In this document: piece after piece, positions 11,980 through 21,282 of the stretch | How the letters are laid out: every line of letters starts with the position of its first letter | How positions within the stretch are numbered: position 1 is the first letter of the stretch | NCBI GenBank assembly: GCA_018296165.2 | Contig: JACKQL020000048.1 | Span: 186,001-250,000 of the forward strand | Length of the DNA: 64,000 bases | Reading direction: 5' to 3' | DNA from: Termitomyces sp. T153 | Taxonomy: Eukaryota > Basidiomycota > Agaricomycetes > Agaricales > Lyophyllaceae | Made by a program: the position numbers and the translations under genes | The notes under the pieces: model-generated | Databases searched by the model: none | Told to the model about the DNA's origin: nothing | What the model saw: only the letters and a program-made list of their open reading frames with translations

Positions 11980-12790
11980 ACTCAACTTGCTTTGGGGCCA
12001 GAGAATTGCATGGTGAGGTTCTTCCAGTTGATGTCAGGGTTGACGTCTTGCAGCCATGGGAGTCCAAGCATGATTGGAGTCAGCAGGGGTAATTGGGTGA
12101 CAAGGAGCCGGGCCTGAAACTGCAGGTCATTGTCAAGGGTGAGGGTGTTGTCGTGGTATTGAGTGATCCTTGTCATGGTGGAGCTTCTGTCAAAGAGTTG
12201 GAGCTCAAGGAGTTTGTCAAGGTTATTGCGCTGGAGGCCAAGCTGATTACTGACAAAGGTGCCAGAGGTGCCGCTGTCAACAAGGGTGGGAAATACCTTG
12301 GAAGAGTCATTGAGTCAGACATTGATGATGAATGACCGTGCAGATCTAGAGTGGAGCTGCAGGGGAGTCTGGAGGTGGTTGATTGTGGTCTCGGAGTTCT
12401 CAGAGGAGGGTGAGACATCAAAAGGTACCAGCCCGGAGTCGGTGGGGTTGTCCTGATCAAGGTGGAGGGTGAGGCTGGGCTAGTTCATGTGGGGGTTGGT
12501 GGAACAGAGCCATGAGAATCCTAAGATGATGGGGGCAGAGGGGTGTAATTTTGTGATAAGTAGTCGGAGTTCTTGCTGTCATCTGTTGGCAAAGGTCATG
12601 GTCACTTCCAGGCAGTGTGATGTCTCCCATGGGAGAGTCTCTGTCAAAAAGTTTGAGGGGGATCAAGGCAGGGAGGCATCGGAGGGGGTGGGGAGCGAGC
12701 ACCACCAGGGATTTATCAATGAAGTTGTTGGTAGCACCACTGTTGACTAGTGTGGGGATGGGGTTGTTGGTGAAGGGAAGAGTGGTGTAG
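11980..12790 (-). pseudogene. Tandem retropepsin domains of Gypsy A
   Basis: Two aspartic-protease-like domains lie in series. The first has TLVNSGATNNFID at about 12750-12715, with Asp replaced by Asn at 12742-12744, and a later I-I-L-G-F-S-W-L segment near 12530. The second has TLVDSGTSGTFVSN with the DSG triplet at 12270-12278, then LFDR and a PIMLGLPWL segment near 12060. Each therefore shows the DSG loop and the hydrophobic LG..WL strand of a complete retropepsin fold. Retropepsins act as dimers, so a tandem pair could form an intramolecular dimer. Frame breaks lie between them. The next 330 bases toward RT are linker. Confidence 0.7.
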
Positions 12791-12999
12791 AGGAGGAGGT
12801 TGGTGGATGAGTGGGAGGGGAGGTGTACTGGGGGGCTGTCCGGGGCAAGTATTGTTGTGTGGAGGAGTGTGGCCAGGGTGGAGAAGACATCAGAGTCTGG
12901 TCTGCAGTCTAGTGCATCTTCAAGACCTAAACTGCTGACTTGTTTTCTATAAACTAGTAGTTACAGTCTTCTCTGTTGATCATCCACATGGCGCATCCC

Positions 13000-15432
13000 A
13001 TCACCTGTCATTTAGGACAACTATGAATAAAGTGTCCCTGCTCACCACATAGGATGCACGTGCCCTTCTTCTGTCATTTCTCCTGCATTTCCTCTGGCAC
13101 ATCAATCCATGGGCTATCCCAAATCCTGTTTGCGCATAAGGCTTCTTGGTCATTGGCAGGGTCCAGAATGTCATTGTGGTTGTTGGGGTTGGTGTCCAGG
13201 GGTTTCAGAGTTTCATGAAGGTTGGCAGTGTTGAGCTGGGCCAGCAGATGTTGTCCTGGGGGTTGACTGGTGCTAGTAATTCCTTGGCCTAAGGGAAAAT
13301 GGGGCATGGGATTGGCAGAGTTAGCGGGGATTGAGGATCAAACACTGTTGGTTGCTCCAGCCTGCCATTTGGTGTTACCAGAGGCATTCCAGGGGGTCTG
13401 GGGCACCATGTTTTTGCTGTGATCTTCCCAGTAATGCTGGTCGACCTGGGTAATGAGCGCCTTGTACCCATCATAGGTGGTTTGCTTGGGTGCAAGGCAA
13501 AAGACGTCCTTGATCCATTGAGGCAGGGCGCAACAGAGGGCAAATCAGAGAGCGTTGTAGTTCCAGCCGGTCTCGTAGGCTTCCCATTCAAACCATACAA
13601 TAAAGGTCATGAAGCATTCATTGTCATGCATTCAGAGGTTGAAGAGATTTTCCTCTGCCTCTACTACGGTGTCAAAGACGCCAAACTTACTCCAGAATTC
13701 CTGGGTGAAAGCAAGCCAATTGGAGAGCATGGAGTTGTTGAGGTCAAACTGGAGTAGCGCAGTGTAATGATCGAAGGCAATACCCTGTGAATATGACATG
13801 GTGAAGGCCACTTGTGAGCTCCCAAGTTGGAAGGTAATTGGCTTAGCTTGGAACATAGTCAGACACTGGGTTAGAAAGATTCGTCACTTCCAGGGGTCGT
13901 GGCTGGTGAAGGGTTTGGGTTTCTGAATGTTGAGCTTACCCTCCTGGGCCAGTGCATTGCGGGTATTGTCCTGTGGATTTTGAGCTCAGGGTGGGGATCT
14001 GGCATTGTAGTAGTAATAGTAGTTGTTCCCATTTCCATGCTGGGGGGAGGAAGTTGTCCATCACCAGGCCCCATCCCCCAGGAGGTCTGCCATTGGGTGG
14101 CCCTCTGCCAGGGGGTTGACCCATGTTGCCTGGGGTGGGCCCTGGGGCCCATCAAGGGGGTTCTTCAGGAGTGGGGGGTCCAAAATAATTGGCATCGGCA
14201 GGAGGGTTAGGCATTGGAGCAGGTGGGGGATGAGGATGGTTGGTAAGAAAGGGTGGTCAGGGCACCCTGGGACCCATGGGCTGTTGTGGGGGGACTAGGG
14301 CATTGGGACAGGGTGGAGGGGCATTGACACAAGGGGCGCAGAGGTCAAAGTGGGGGGGTTGGTCTCGTGGAGGTCCATTGCATGGGGCATGCTCATCAGT
14401 GGAGTTACCAGGCTCGTCAATGTAGGAGAGAGTCTGGTTGTCGTTGTCGATGCATGGGGGCAGCCATTGGGAGTGGGGTTTGGAGACAGTGGGCTGGTCC
14501 CAGGTTTGGAAGGCACTGGAGATGGAGTTGGCCTGGGAGCAAGTGGAGAGGGCCAAGCAATGGGCAGCTGGTTGGTCGAACAATCCCCCTGCAGGGTTAA
14601 GGTTCCTCAAGATGCTGGAGGCTGCATTGAGTTCTTCCTGCTGACAGGGAATGGAAGGTGGGGCTTCATTTTGTGTTCCAATGGGCTCCTCACGTTGCAC
14701 ATGGAAGGAGTGGGTGGGGTCTAGAGGGTCTTCGAAGGGGCGGGGGTTTGGGCTGGTGTGGATTTCTTCAACCAATGCATGGAGCTTGTTTCATAAGTTA
14801 TTGTCAATGCCCAGAGTGCCTTACATAGTCTCCGGGAGGTTCCCTTGCAGATAGTGCTTGTGGAAGTCAAGGAGTCGATCTGCCCAGACTTCTAGAGTTG
14901 TGGAGGTGTCGGGGTAACCTAGGTTGGTGAGGAGGGTGTGGGTGCATCTTGTGAACTCTGCAGGAGAGAGGCAGAGGAGGCAGAGGACTTCATTGCATTG
15001 TTGGGCATAGGCTTTGACCCTTTGCTGCCTGGGAGAAGGAGGAGCTTGAGTGGGGAATGGCATATGAAGGAGGGAATAATTATCCATAGGCCTCAGAGGG
15101 GTTGGGGCTGCAGCGGGGACTGGGTATGCGTAATAGTGGGTGGGAGGAAGGTAGGCAGGGTTAGGGGGTGCTGCGGAGTATCCTCTGGGGTACATACAGG
15201 GATTGTTGCCATTGGCAGAGAACGTGAGAGGGCGGTGCCAGCCCAGAGATTTTTCCTAGCTGATGGAGGGGGCATAGAATGCCTGGTTGGGGTCAGGAGT
15301 CCAGTGACAAGGGACATACTGATCCATGGTGGGGCCTGGGTAGAATGGGGCATAGGGATTTTCTAGTACTAGTTGACCATAGATGACGGTTAGGAAGCCA
15401 GCAGAGTTGTATGCAGGGTTATATGCAGACAT
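13000..15432 (-). pseudogene. gag of Gypsy A
   Basis: The likely start is the ATG at 15432, 33 bases inside the LTR boundary. The N-terminal third is rich in Pro and Tyr. It runs through one frame with stops at 15256 and 14821 until about 14257. The capsid part follows after a frame change and includes LTQCLTMFQAKPI and LSNWLAFTQEFWSKFGVFD near 13860-13650. A CCHC knuckle, C-x2-C-x4-H-x4-C (CILCGEQGHFIHSC), lies at 13017-13058. Several stops and at least two frame changes make it non-functional. Gag would assemble the particle and bind the RNA. Confidence 0.75.
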
Positions 15433-15451
15433 CAAGAATGGGGTAAGGGGG

Positions 15452-15463
15452 AGTCTTGATATT
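15452..15463 (-). promoter_or_regulatory. Self-complementary primer-binding site of Gypsy A
   Basis: Just inside the 5' LTR the minus strand reads T then AATATCAAGACT. It does not begin TGG, so it is not a normal tRNA primer site. It is the exact complement of the 12 bases AGTCTTGATATT at the predicted 5' end of the RNA (16024-16013, minus), about 32 bases downstream of the LTR TATA box. This is the arrangement known from self-priming Tf1/sushi elements. Confidence 0.75.
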
Positions 15464-15464
15464 A

Positions 15465-16413
15465 TGTCAGGTTCTGCTGACAATGGGGGCTCAGCTACAC
15501 TGGCGAGTCCTTACTAGGTGGATGTGATGTCCTGTGCTTATAACCAAGCATCTGGGATTGACGTGGAGGGACTTGCGAGGGGGAGCTAGGAGGTGGTCCG
15601 GGCAAGTCCAGAGTGGTTTGGGGGCATCTAAGACCAAGTATACTAGTTGTTGAACCTGGACAGGCGCTGGAACAAGTTTGTGGGCATGCAAATAGAATGC
15701 GGGGTAAGCAGAGGCTTCGCGGTTGATGGGGGCAGAGCCAGAGTCTGATAGGAGATCACCAAGACGTGAGGGGTTCCTGGGCCAAGCGGGGAGCAAGATC
15801 CGGGGTTGTTGTAAGAATGTTCAGGTCATAGCGTGCATGCAGAGTTTGTACTGATGTTGGAGATGAAAGGAACTTAGGAAGACAAAGGAAATATACATGG
15901 TTGAGATGAGATGGAGACAAGGTGAGACAAGACAGAGAAAAGAGATAGATTCAAAACTAAAAATAGAGACAGTGACAAATTGAAAGACAAGACATAGGAA
16001 ACTGGTAAATGCAATATCAAGACTAAAGTACTAGGGGTTACTCTATGACTTATATACCTACTACTGAGTGGCTCCGGAGGGCAGAGGATATAGTGGCGGG
16101 CTTGACGGAACTGCGCAGAGTTGACAGTTGTCGGGTGTGATCTTGGAGTGGGCCATGGTGACATTCTGATGGGATCAGTTGCAAAGCAGATCATTCCAGA
16201 GTCGGGAGAAGCCTCAGAAGTCCAGGGGAATTCAGGGGATGCATTAACTGCTGTGGAGAAGGTGTCGGAGTTGATCAAGGAGCTGTTGGGGTTTGCTGAG
16301 GGAGTGTCGGAGTTGCACAAAGTGGGCATGGAGGGTGGGCGAGGGTTGGGGAGTTTGGTGGAGCATTGGGGGGGCTGGGGGCAGTGTCAGGGTCTAGGGA
16401 GCAGGTCGTGACA
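15465..16413 (-). repeat. 5' LTR of Gypsy A (A3)
   Basis: 949 bp. In element orientation it runs from TGTCACGACC to CTGACA. A TATATAAG box lies near 16057-16050 and the predicted transcript start at 16024. This gives about 389 bp of U3 and 560 bp of R plus U5. The partner LTR is 5805-6753. Confidence 0.92.
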
Positions 16414-16418
16414 GGTTC

Positions 16419-16883
16419 CAGTCCTGGTCCCACATTATGGACTCACCTTTCAAACAACAATGGATTTCATTTATAATTATCAAACGAAGCTGTTGCTTTG
16501 CTGTTGCTTTGCTGTTGCTTTGCTGTTGCTTTGCTTAGGTTTGTCATTATATTTGATTAACAATGTCTGGATGCATCAGCTCAGGCCAATAAACCAAAAG
16601 CACTTTGGAAATGCTATTAAAGACAGAGATTGTCTTTGAGTAATCCACCCATCCAAGAACCCAATGTCATGGTGAGCCCCTGCACAAAGGGATCAATATG
16701 TCCAAGCAAGTGATGCCTCAGGAGTATCTGGTGGGTACCAGTATCAATCATGTCAATCAAACAAGTAGACATCAACAGTTTAATAATTGCATGCAGGACT
16801 CACAGCCATGTGTGTATGTTCTGTGGGAACTATTGACCAAGCAGTGTGAAGCAAGCACATGACTCTTAAAAATTGCTGGGTAC
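16419..16883. other. Target sequence of the Gypsy A insertion with a short tandem repeat
   Basis: This is AT-rich sequence without a recognisable gene, lying between Gypsy A and the next solo LTR. A tandem repeat of the 11-mer GCTGTTGCTTT, four copies, lies at 16489-16535. Confidence 0.6.
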
Positions 16884-18667
16884 TGTCATGACTCACTCCT
16901 AAACCTCCAGACCTTCCTCCAGAGCTCCCCACCCCCCTGGAGCCTTCCCCAACACTTTCCCCAACCCACCCCAGCCTTTGTTGACTCACAGTGCCCATCT
17001 TGGCTAACTCTGATGCTTCCTCAGCAAACCTCAATGACCTCCTGGCAAACCCTGGCACATCTCCTGTGGGCCTCCTCAGCTCCTCCTCTTGCCTACAAGG
17101 CCCCCAGAGTTCCTCAACAACTACAGGGCAGACTGTGTTCCCATCAGATCTCATCAGAATGTCACCACAGCCTGCCCCCCCCCCCAATCATAACCAACAC
17201 CCACTGACCCCACATGGCTCCAACAAGCCCAGCCATTGCACCCTCAGCCCTGGAGGAAGTCCAGTAGTTAGTATATAAGATGTAGAGTAGCATCTGTTAC
17301 CTTAGTCTTGATATTACCTACTTTACTTGGTTTCCTGTGTTTTGTGTTTCTTTTCTGTTATGTTTCTTGGTCTTGTCTCAATCTCTATTTCTAGTCTCAA
17401 ATCTATTTCCTTTCTCAGTTCTGTCTCATCTCTAAATTCCTTTCATCTCTGATATCATTACAGACTCTGCACACATGTTATGAACCTTCAAACATTCTTA
17501 CAACAACTCTGGGCCTCACCCTACACTCGGCCCTGGAACCCTTCACTCTTGATTGATCCCCCATCAAACTCTGGGTCCACTCCCATCACTCATGAAGCCT
17601 CCACTTACCCTGCAGCCCATACACTCACTTATGGACTTGTACCTGATGCCCACCCAAGCCCAACATTCAATATACTTGGTCTTAGACTTCCCCAGACCAC
17701 TCTGGTGTGATGGGGCCGAAGGATGTGAAGACAGAAATGGAATGAATCTGGTATACACAAGTACTGGGAACATATTGTTAGAGGAAGGACAGAAATGGCA
17801 AGTACAGACAAAATTGAAGGATGAGGGAGACAGACGGCTGAAGCAAACAGACTATGGATTGAGAAGAGTTGACTCAAAATTGGCATGGAGACAGGACAGA
17901 AGTCAAAAGAAAGATAGAAGGAAGTAACAACCAAATGATGTTGGGAGGGGCAACAAATTGATTGAATGATGAAAGCAAGCTGGAATAAGGTTTGGGACTA
18001 TGGAGGATTATGAGACCAACTGTTGGTCTACCTTAAAATCAGGGAGGGATCGCCAATTGCCACATTAAATAGCTTCAGATATAAAAAGGATGACAGTACC
18101 AAGAATAAAGTAGCTTTTTTCCCCTATAAAAACAACTCATTTCTGGTAGACTTTGGAAGATTCTTGACGCTACTCTCTGCTTGTGTTGATGATAATTCTT
18201 GTGGCTTGGTATTCTGGTCGTTCTGTCTCTCGCTACTTAGATTGTTGACGGGTCTTCGTGCTCTTGATAAACGAAATAGAGACCTCTTGACAGACGTCCT
18301 TCTTTGATCCCATCAGCCATCCAAAATCCTTGAGCCTCTGTGCATCCTCTAGTAAACTCTCTGACAGTTCTCATTACAAAGATAACTAGTTCCACTGGTG
18401 GCAAATACAACTAGCCAATTTACCCTCTATCACTGTGTCACTCATACACACTAAAGGAGACTCTTCGACCACTCACTATCTCTTTCTGAGGAGGCACAAA
18501 CTTCTTTGACACTGGACTTGCTTGGATGACTTCCCTTAGCTTCCCCTCACAAGTACTCACAGTCCGCACCAACCCCAGAGCACTAGGTTATAAGTGCAGG
18601 ACATTGCATCTGCCTAGTAAGGATTCACCAAGTGTAGCTGAGCCCCCATGGTCAGCAGAACCTGACA
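16884..18667 (+). repeat. Solo LTR of family A (A4), split by an insertion
   Basis: It begins TGTCATGAC and ends AACCTGACA. It is flanked by the 5-bp duplication GGTAC at 16879-16883 and 18668-18672. The TATATAAG box lies near 17273-17280 and the transcript start AGTCTTGATATT near 17305. Positions 17706-18511 are foreign. Without them the LTR is about 974 bp. No internal region remains, so it is a recombination product. Confidence 0.85.
17706..18511. mobile_element. LTR-like insertion nested in solo LTR A4
   Basis: An 806-bp insertion starts TGTGATGGGG and ends CTTTGACA, with the tetranucleotide CTGG on both sides (17702-17705 and 18512-18515). The host LTR sequence resumes exactly where it stopped. 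It contains TATAAAA-like boxes near 18080 and 18124 and retains more CpG than the surrounding LTR, so it is younger. TG...CA ends suggest a solo LTR. No homologous copy was noticed in the window, so the class is uncertain. Confidence 0.5.
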
Positions 18668-18822
18668 GGTACAAACTTGTCATTACAAAAACAATGCTGA
18701 GGCTAAGTAACTTGCCATGTATAGCCCTTCAAATTGTGTGCTCATCTTGAATCATCCTTCTGCCCATGTAGTTTCACATATTCTACCTGTTTTTTTTTTA
18801 AAAAATTCAAATATCTTTGAAG

Positions 18823-19522
18823 AAATCTATCAGCCAATCCTGTCATTTTAATGCATCATTCTGTGTAATTACAGTAAAAATGTAATGCATTATCCTCTGT
18901 AGCTTAAATTAAGTACTGCATAGAAGTAATGCACCACTGTTAATGTGACATCAATGCATCAGTCAATGCATTACCATGGGCTTGAACAAAGATCATATGC
19001 ATAGAAATCTATGACAATTAACATCAAGAACCATTAGACTACACAGCCATAGAATGAAATTTGAGATTGGGTGTATTGGCTAAGGGCAGCAAGCTTCCCT
19101 TTAATAGATAACCCTGCCCAAAGTCTTAACTAAACTCTGACCACCTGATGCTAATGCCAACAAACCTAACCAACCTAACAAAAATCTCAACTGAACCATG
19201 ATTGGCTGACAGTGCAAGCCATAGACAGCTCCTTCAATGCTACACATATTCATAATGTCAATGTGATTTGATTGTCACTATGGTGTATTGGTTATGTTGT
19301 TCATTGTGGTATGCTTTTATCCCTACTATAGTTTGTTGGACCAATCCTATAGAAAGGCATTTGTTTCTGTTCCTAATGCATCAGTGATGCATTAATGTCA
19401 CATTAAGGGTGGTGCATTACTTCCATACAGTACTTGATTCCAGTTACGGAGGATAATGCATTACATTTTTACTGTAATTACACAGAATAATGCATCACTT
19501 TGTCAAGATCAGGTAAATCTAT
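18823..19522. mobile_element. hAT-type MITE (copy 1) with inverted tRNA-like cores
   Basis: The element at 18831-19514 is flanked by the 8-bp duplication AAATCTAT (18823-18830 and 19515-19522), as for hAT transposons. About 125 bp at each end (18849-18974 and 19375-19498) are inverted copies rich in TAATGCAT. The middle carries two outward-facing tRNA-like segments. On minus, an A-box-like sequence lies at 19031-19048 and a B-box-like at 18978-18990. On plus, they lie near 19281-19294 and 19330-19348. It has no coding capacity. A relative lies at 58858-59500. Confidence 0.75.
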
Positions 19523-19552
19523 GACATCATGACTAAATTTGCGATCACTTAA

Positions 19553-20375
19553 GGACTTCATCCCAGATCAGGTTCTTGAATTGGATCTGACTACGAAGGA
19601 TCTTTGCTGCCTCTTCAAATGCATTGGATTCCTTCTAGATCTGTTCTATATGATCATTCAGCTGTAACAATGTTGATGAGGTCTTAGTCAACCCAGTAGG
19701 CGTCGAATTCAAATTCGATGCATTAACTAACAGTGTAAGTCGACATTTTCCACACTTATGATGTGTAAACCCCGCAGGATCCATTTAGATACCAAAAGAC
19801 TCAAATCAACGAAATGAAGCAGCCCAAGTGATGCACCAGAAGAGAAGTAATTATATATGTGCACGCGTTGACGCGTCGTGAGAGCGGAAAACGCGAAGTC
19901 GAGTAACATCCATGTTCGAGACTCATAGTAAGATATGATGTTCCCAGATGCTGTTGCAGACACCTCATAAAAGTTAAGCCATAAGACTGGCAACATAATC
20001 ACTATACATCTATACACGGTAAGGATATATAGCCTTGGCACTTCTTTTTGAACGACGTCCCTGTACTGGCAATTTCCGAGAGTCGCGTGTTTGCTTCGCA
20101 TTGCTGGGTCAATTCTGTACTCCTCACATGTTCCAACAGCCCGTGCTGAGGCTTGTGCCTGAATTAGATCACCTAGCCATGTTGAAAAAATGTACCATGG
20201 TGTGTCATCAGCAATGTTCCCCACACGTTGCTACAATACAACCCCAAAGGCATTGATTACAGTCTCAGGTATCTTTTGTTCATTCTCAACAATAGCAGAT
20301 ACATCCCGATAGTTGAACACAATGTTCCGGATCTTGCGCAACATGTCTTCTCCAAGGGCATCGACGTGGCCTTAT
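19553..20375 (-). pseudogene. Unknown spliced gene or pseudogene with C-terminal helix
   Basis: The frame from about 20370 contains DMLRKIRNIVFNYRDVSAIV and continues past one TAG near 20233 into GNIADDTPWYIFSTWLGDL and CEEYRIDPAMRSKHATL. The region 19980-19710 looks intronic or reads into other frames. A last exon-like stretch at about 19690-19553 gives LLQLNDHIEQI and IQFKNLIWDEVLK before a stop. CpG content is normal here, unlike the repeats. I do not recognise the family. The single stop may be real decay or mark a missed intron. It is divergent from the DUF6534 gene. Confidence 0.4.
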
Positions 20376-20582
20376 ATCAGCTAAAGTGCCAGCTGTTTTG
20401 CTTGTGTGAGAGTGACCAGCGGACGATCGTCGAGCAGCGTCGAGCACCTAATCGGGGCCGAGCTTAATCATTAGGCTAATGGAGCATGAGCGTGCTTAAC
20501 GACCGATTATCGACCTTCCCACTAGGTCCTGAAATACACTATCAATCCTAAAAATTCTCTGCTACGCAGTCCTGAAAGGTGC

Positions 20583-21240
20583 CTAAAATAACGCCAGATT
20601 GGACAGAGATTTGACCATTTCCAGGAGAACCATATAGCGGAACTTCCCGGGGCCTCTTCCACTGTCTAATCTTAATTCCCTTTCGAGAACATGCATTCTC
20701 ACAAGTTTTTTCTCTACCTCGGACTGAGGTAATTCCATTCTGTGGCAGCAGAATGATGGTTGAAGTGTGATGCCAAGATCAAATGTGAGAAATGTCTGGG
20801 TATCTAACCTACCAAGGCGCTCGGAGTATCTTGACGTCCTCTGGGACGGCATCTCTGGGACGGCATCAACACCAACCGTGGAATGGTTTGGAAGCCACGT
20901 GCGGTCGTGAATTTACAAGGCTTGGATATCTCTTGTAACTATAAGTTTACGCCTTGCTTGTAATTACAGGTGAGTAATGTATTTCCTTGCATCACATCGA
21001 ATTCTTTATGTGGGTGTGATATTTTTCGTGAGTCTGAGATGCAACGCATACTATAGATGGAAGACTTTGACTAATCGAATTCAACTCCCTTTCAAGAACA
21101 TGCGTTCTCACAACTTTTCTCTCAATCCGGACTGAGCTAATTCCAGTGTGTAGCAGCAAGTGATGGCTGTACGGATCTCCCCTCGAAACACTGATATACG
21201 AGATGGCTATATTTTTCCACGATGTCGATAGATAAAGACC
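20583..21240. other. Upstream region of the DUF6534 gene with a diverged duplication
   Basis: About 100 bases around 20655-20760 recur at 21075-21165, sharing blocks such as GAACATGC(A/G)TTCTCACAA and CGGACTGAG. A further match links 20930-20985 with 21437-21500, inside the first introns of the gene. The order is preserved. This looks like the relic of a second 5' end of the same gene. Minus-strand frames here are probably shadows. Confidence 0.45.
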
Positions 21241-21282
21241 ATCTGTCTCTTCTGTGTTTATTACTTTCACCCTTCCTTTAAG

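Larger units (their letters stand above)
5800..16418 (-). mobile_element. Complete but decayed Ty3/Gypsy chromovirus (Gypsy A), including target duplications
   Basis: The element spans 5805-16413 and is flanked by the 5-bp duplication GGTTC at 5800-5804 and 16414-16418. Two 949-bp LTRs enclose 8.7 kb. In minus-strand order these hold the primer site, proline-rich gag with CCHC knuckle, two retropepsin-like domains, reverse transcriptase, RNase H, integrase with HHCC region, chromodomain and polypurine tract. The order protease-RT-RNase H-integrase-chromodomain is that of chromoviral Ty3/Gypsy elements. Every domain carries stops, frameshifts or lost catalytic residues, so it cannot be autonomous. 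A plus-strand accessory frame lies between the chromodomain and the 3' LTR. Confidence 0.93.

Noticed and set aside
13419..15366. Plus-strand open frames of 90-142 codons across the gag region
   Set aside because: They run opposite gag, which is recognisable by its capsid and CCHC motifs; the plus-strand products are Gly/Trp-rich shadows.
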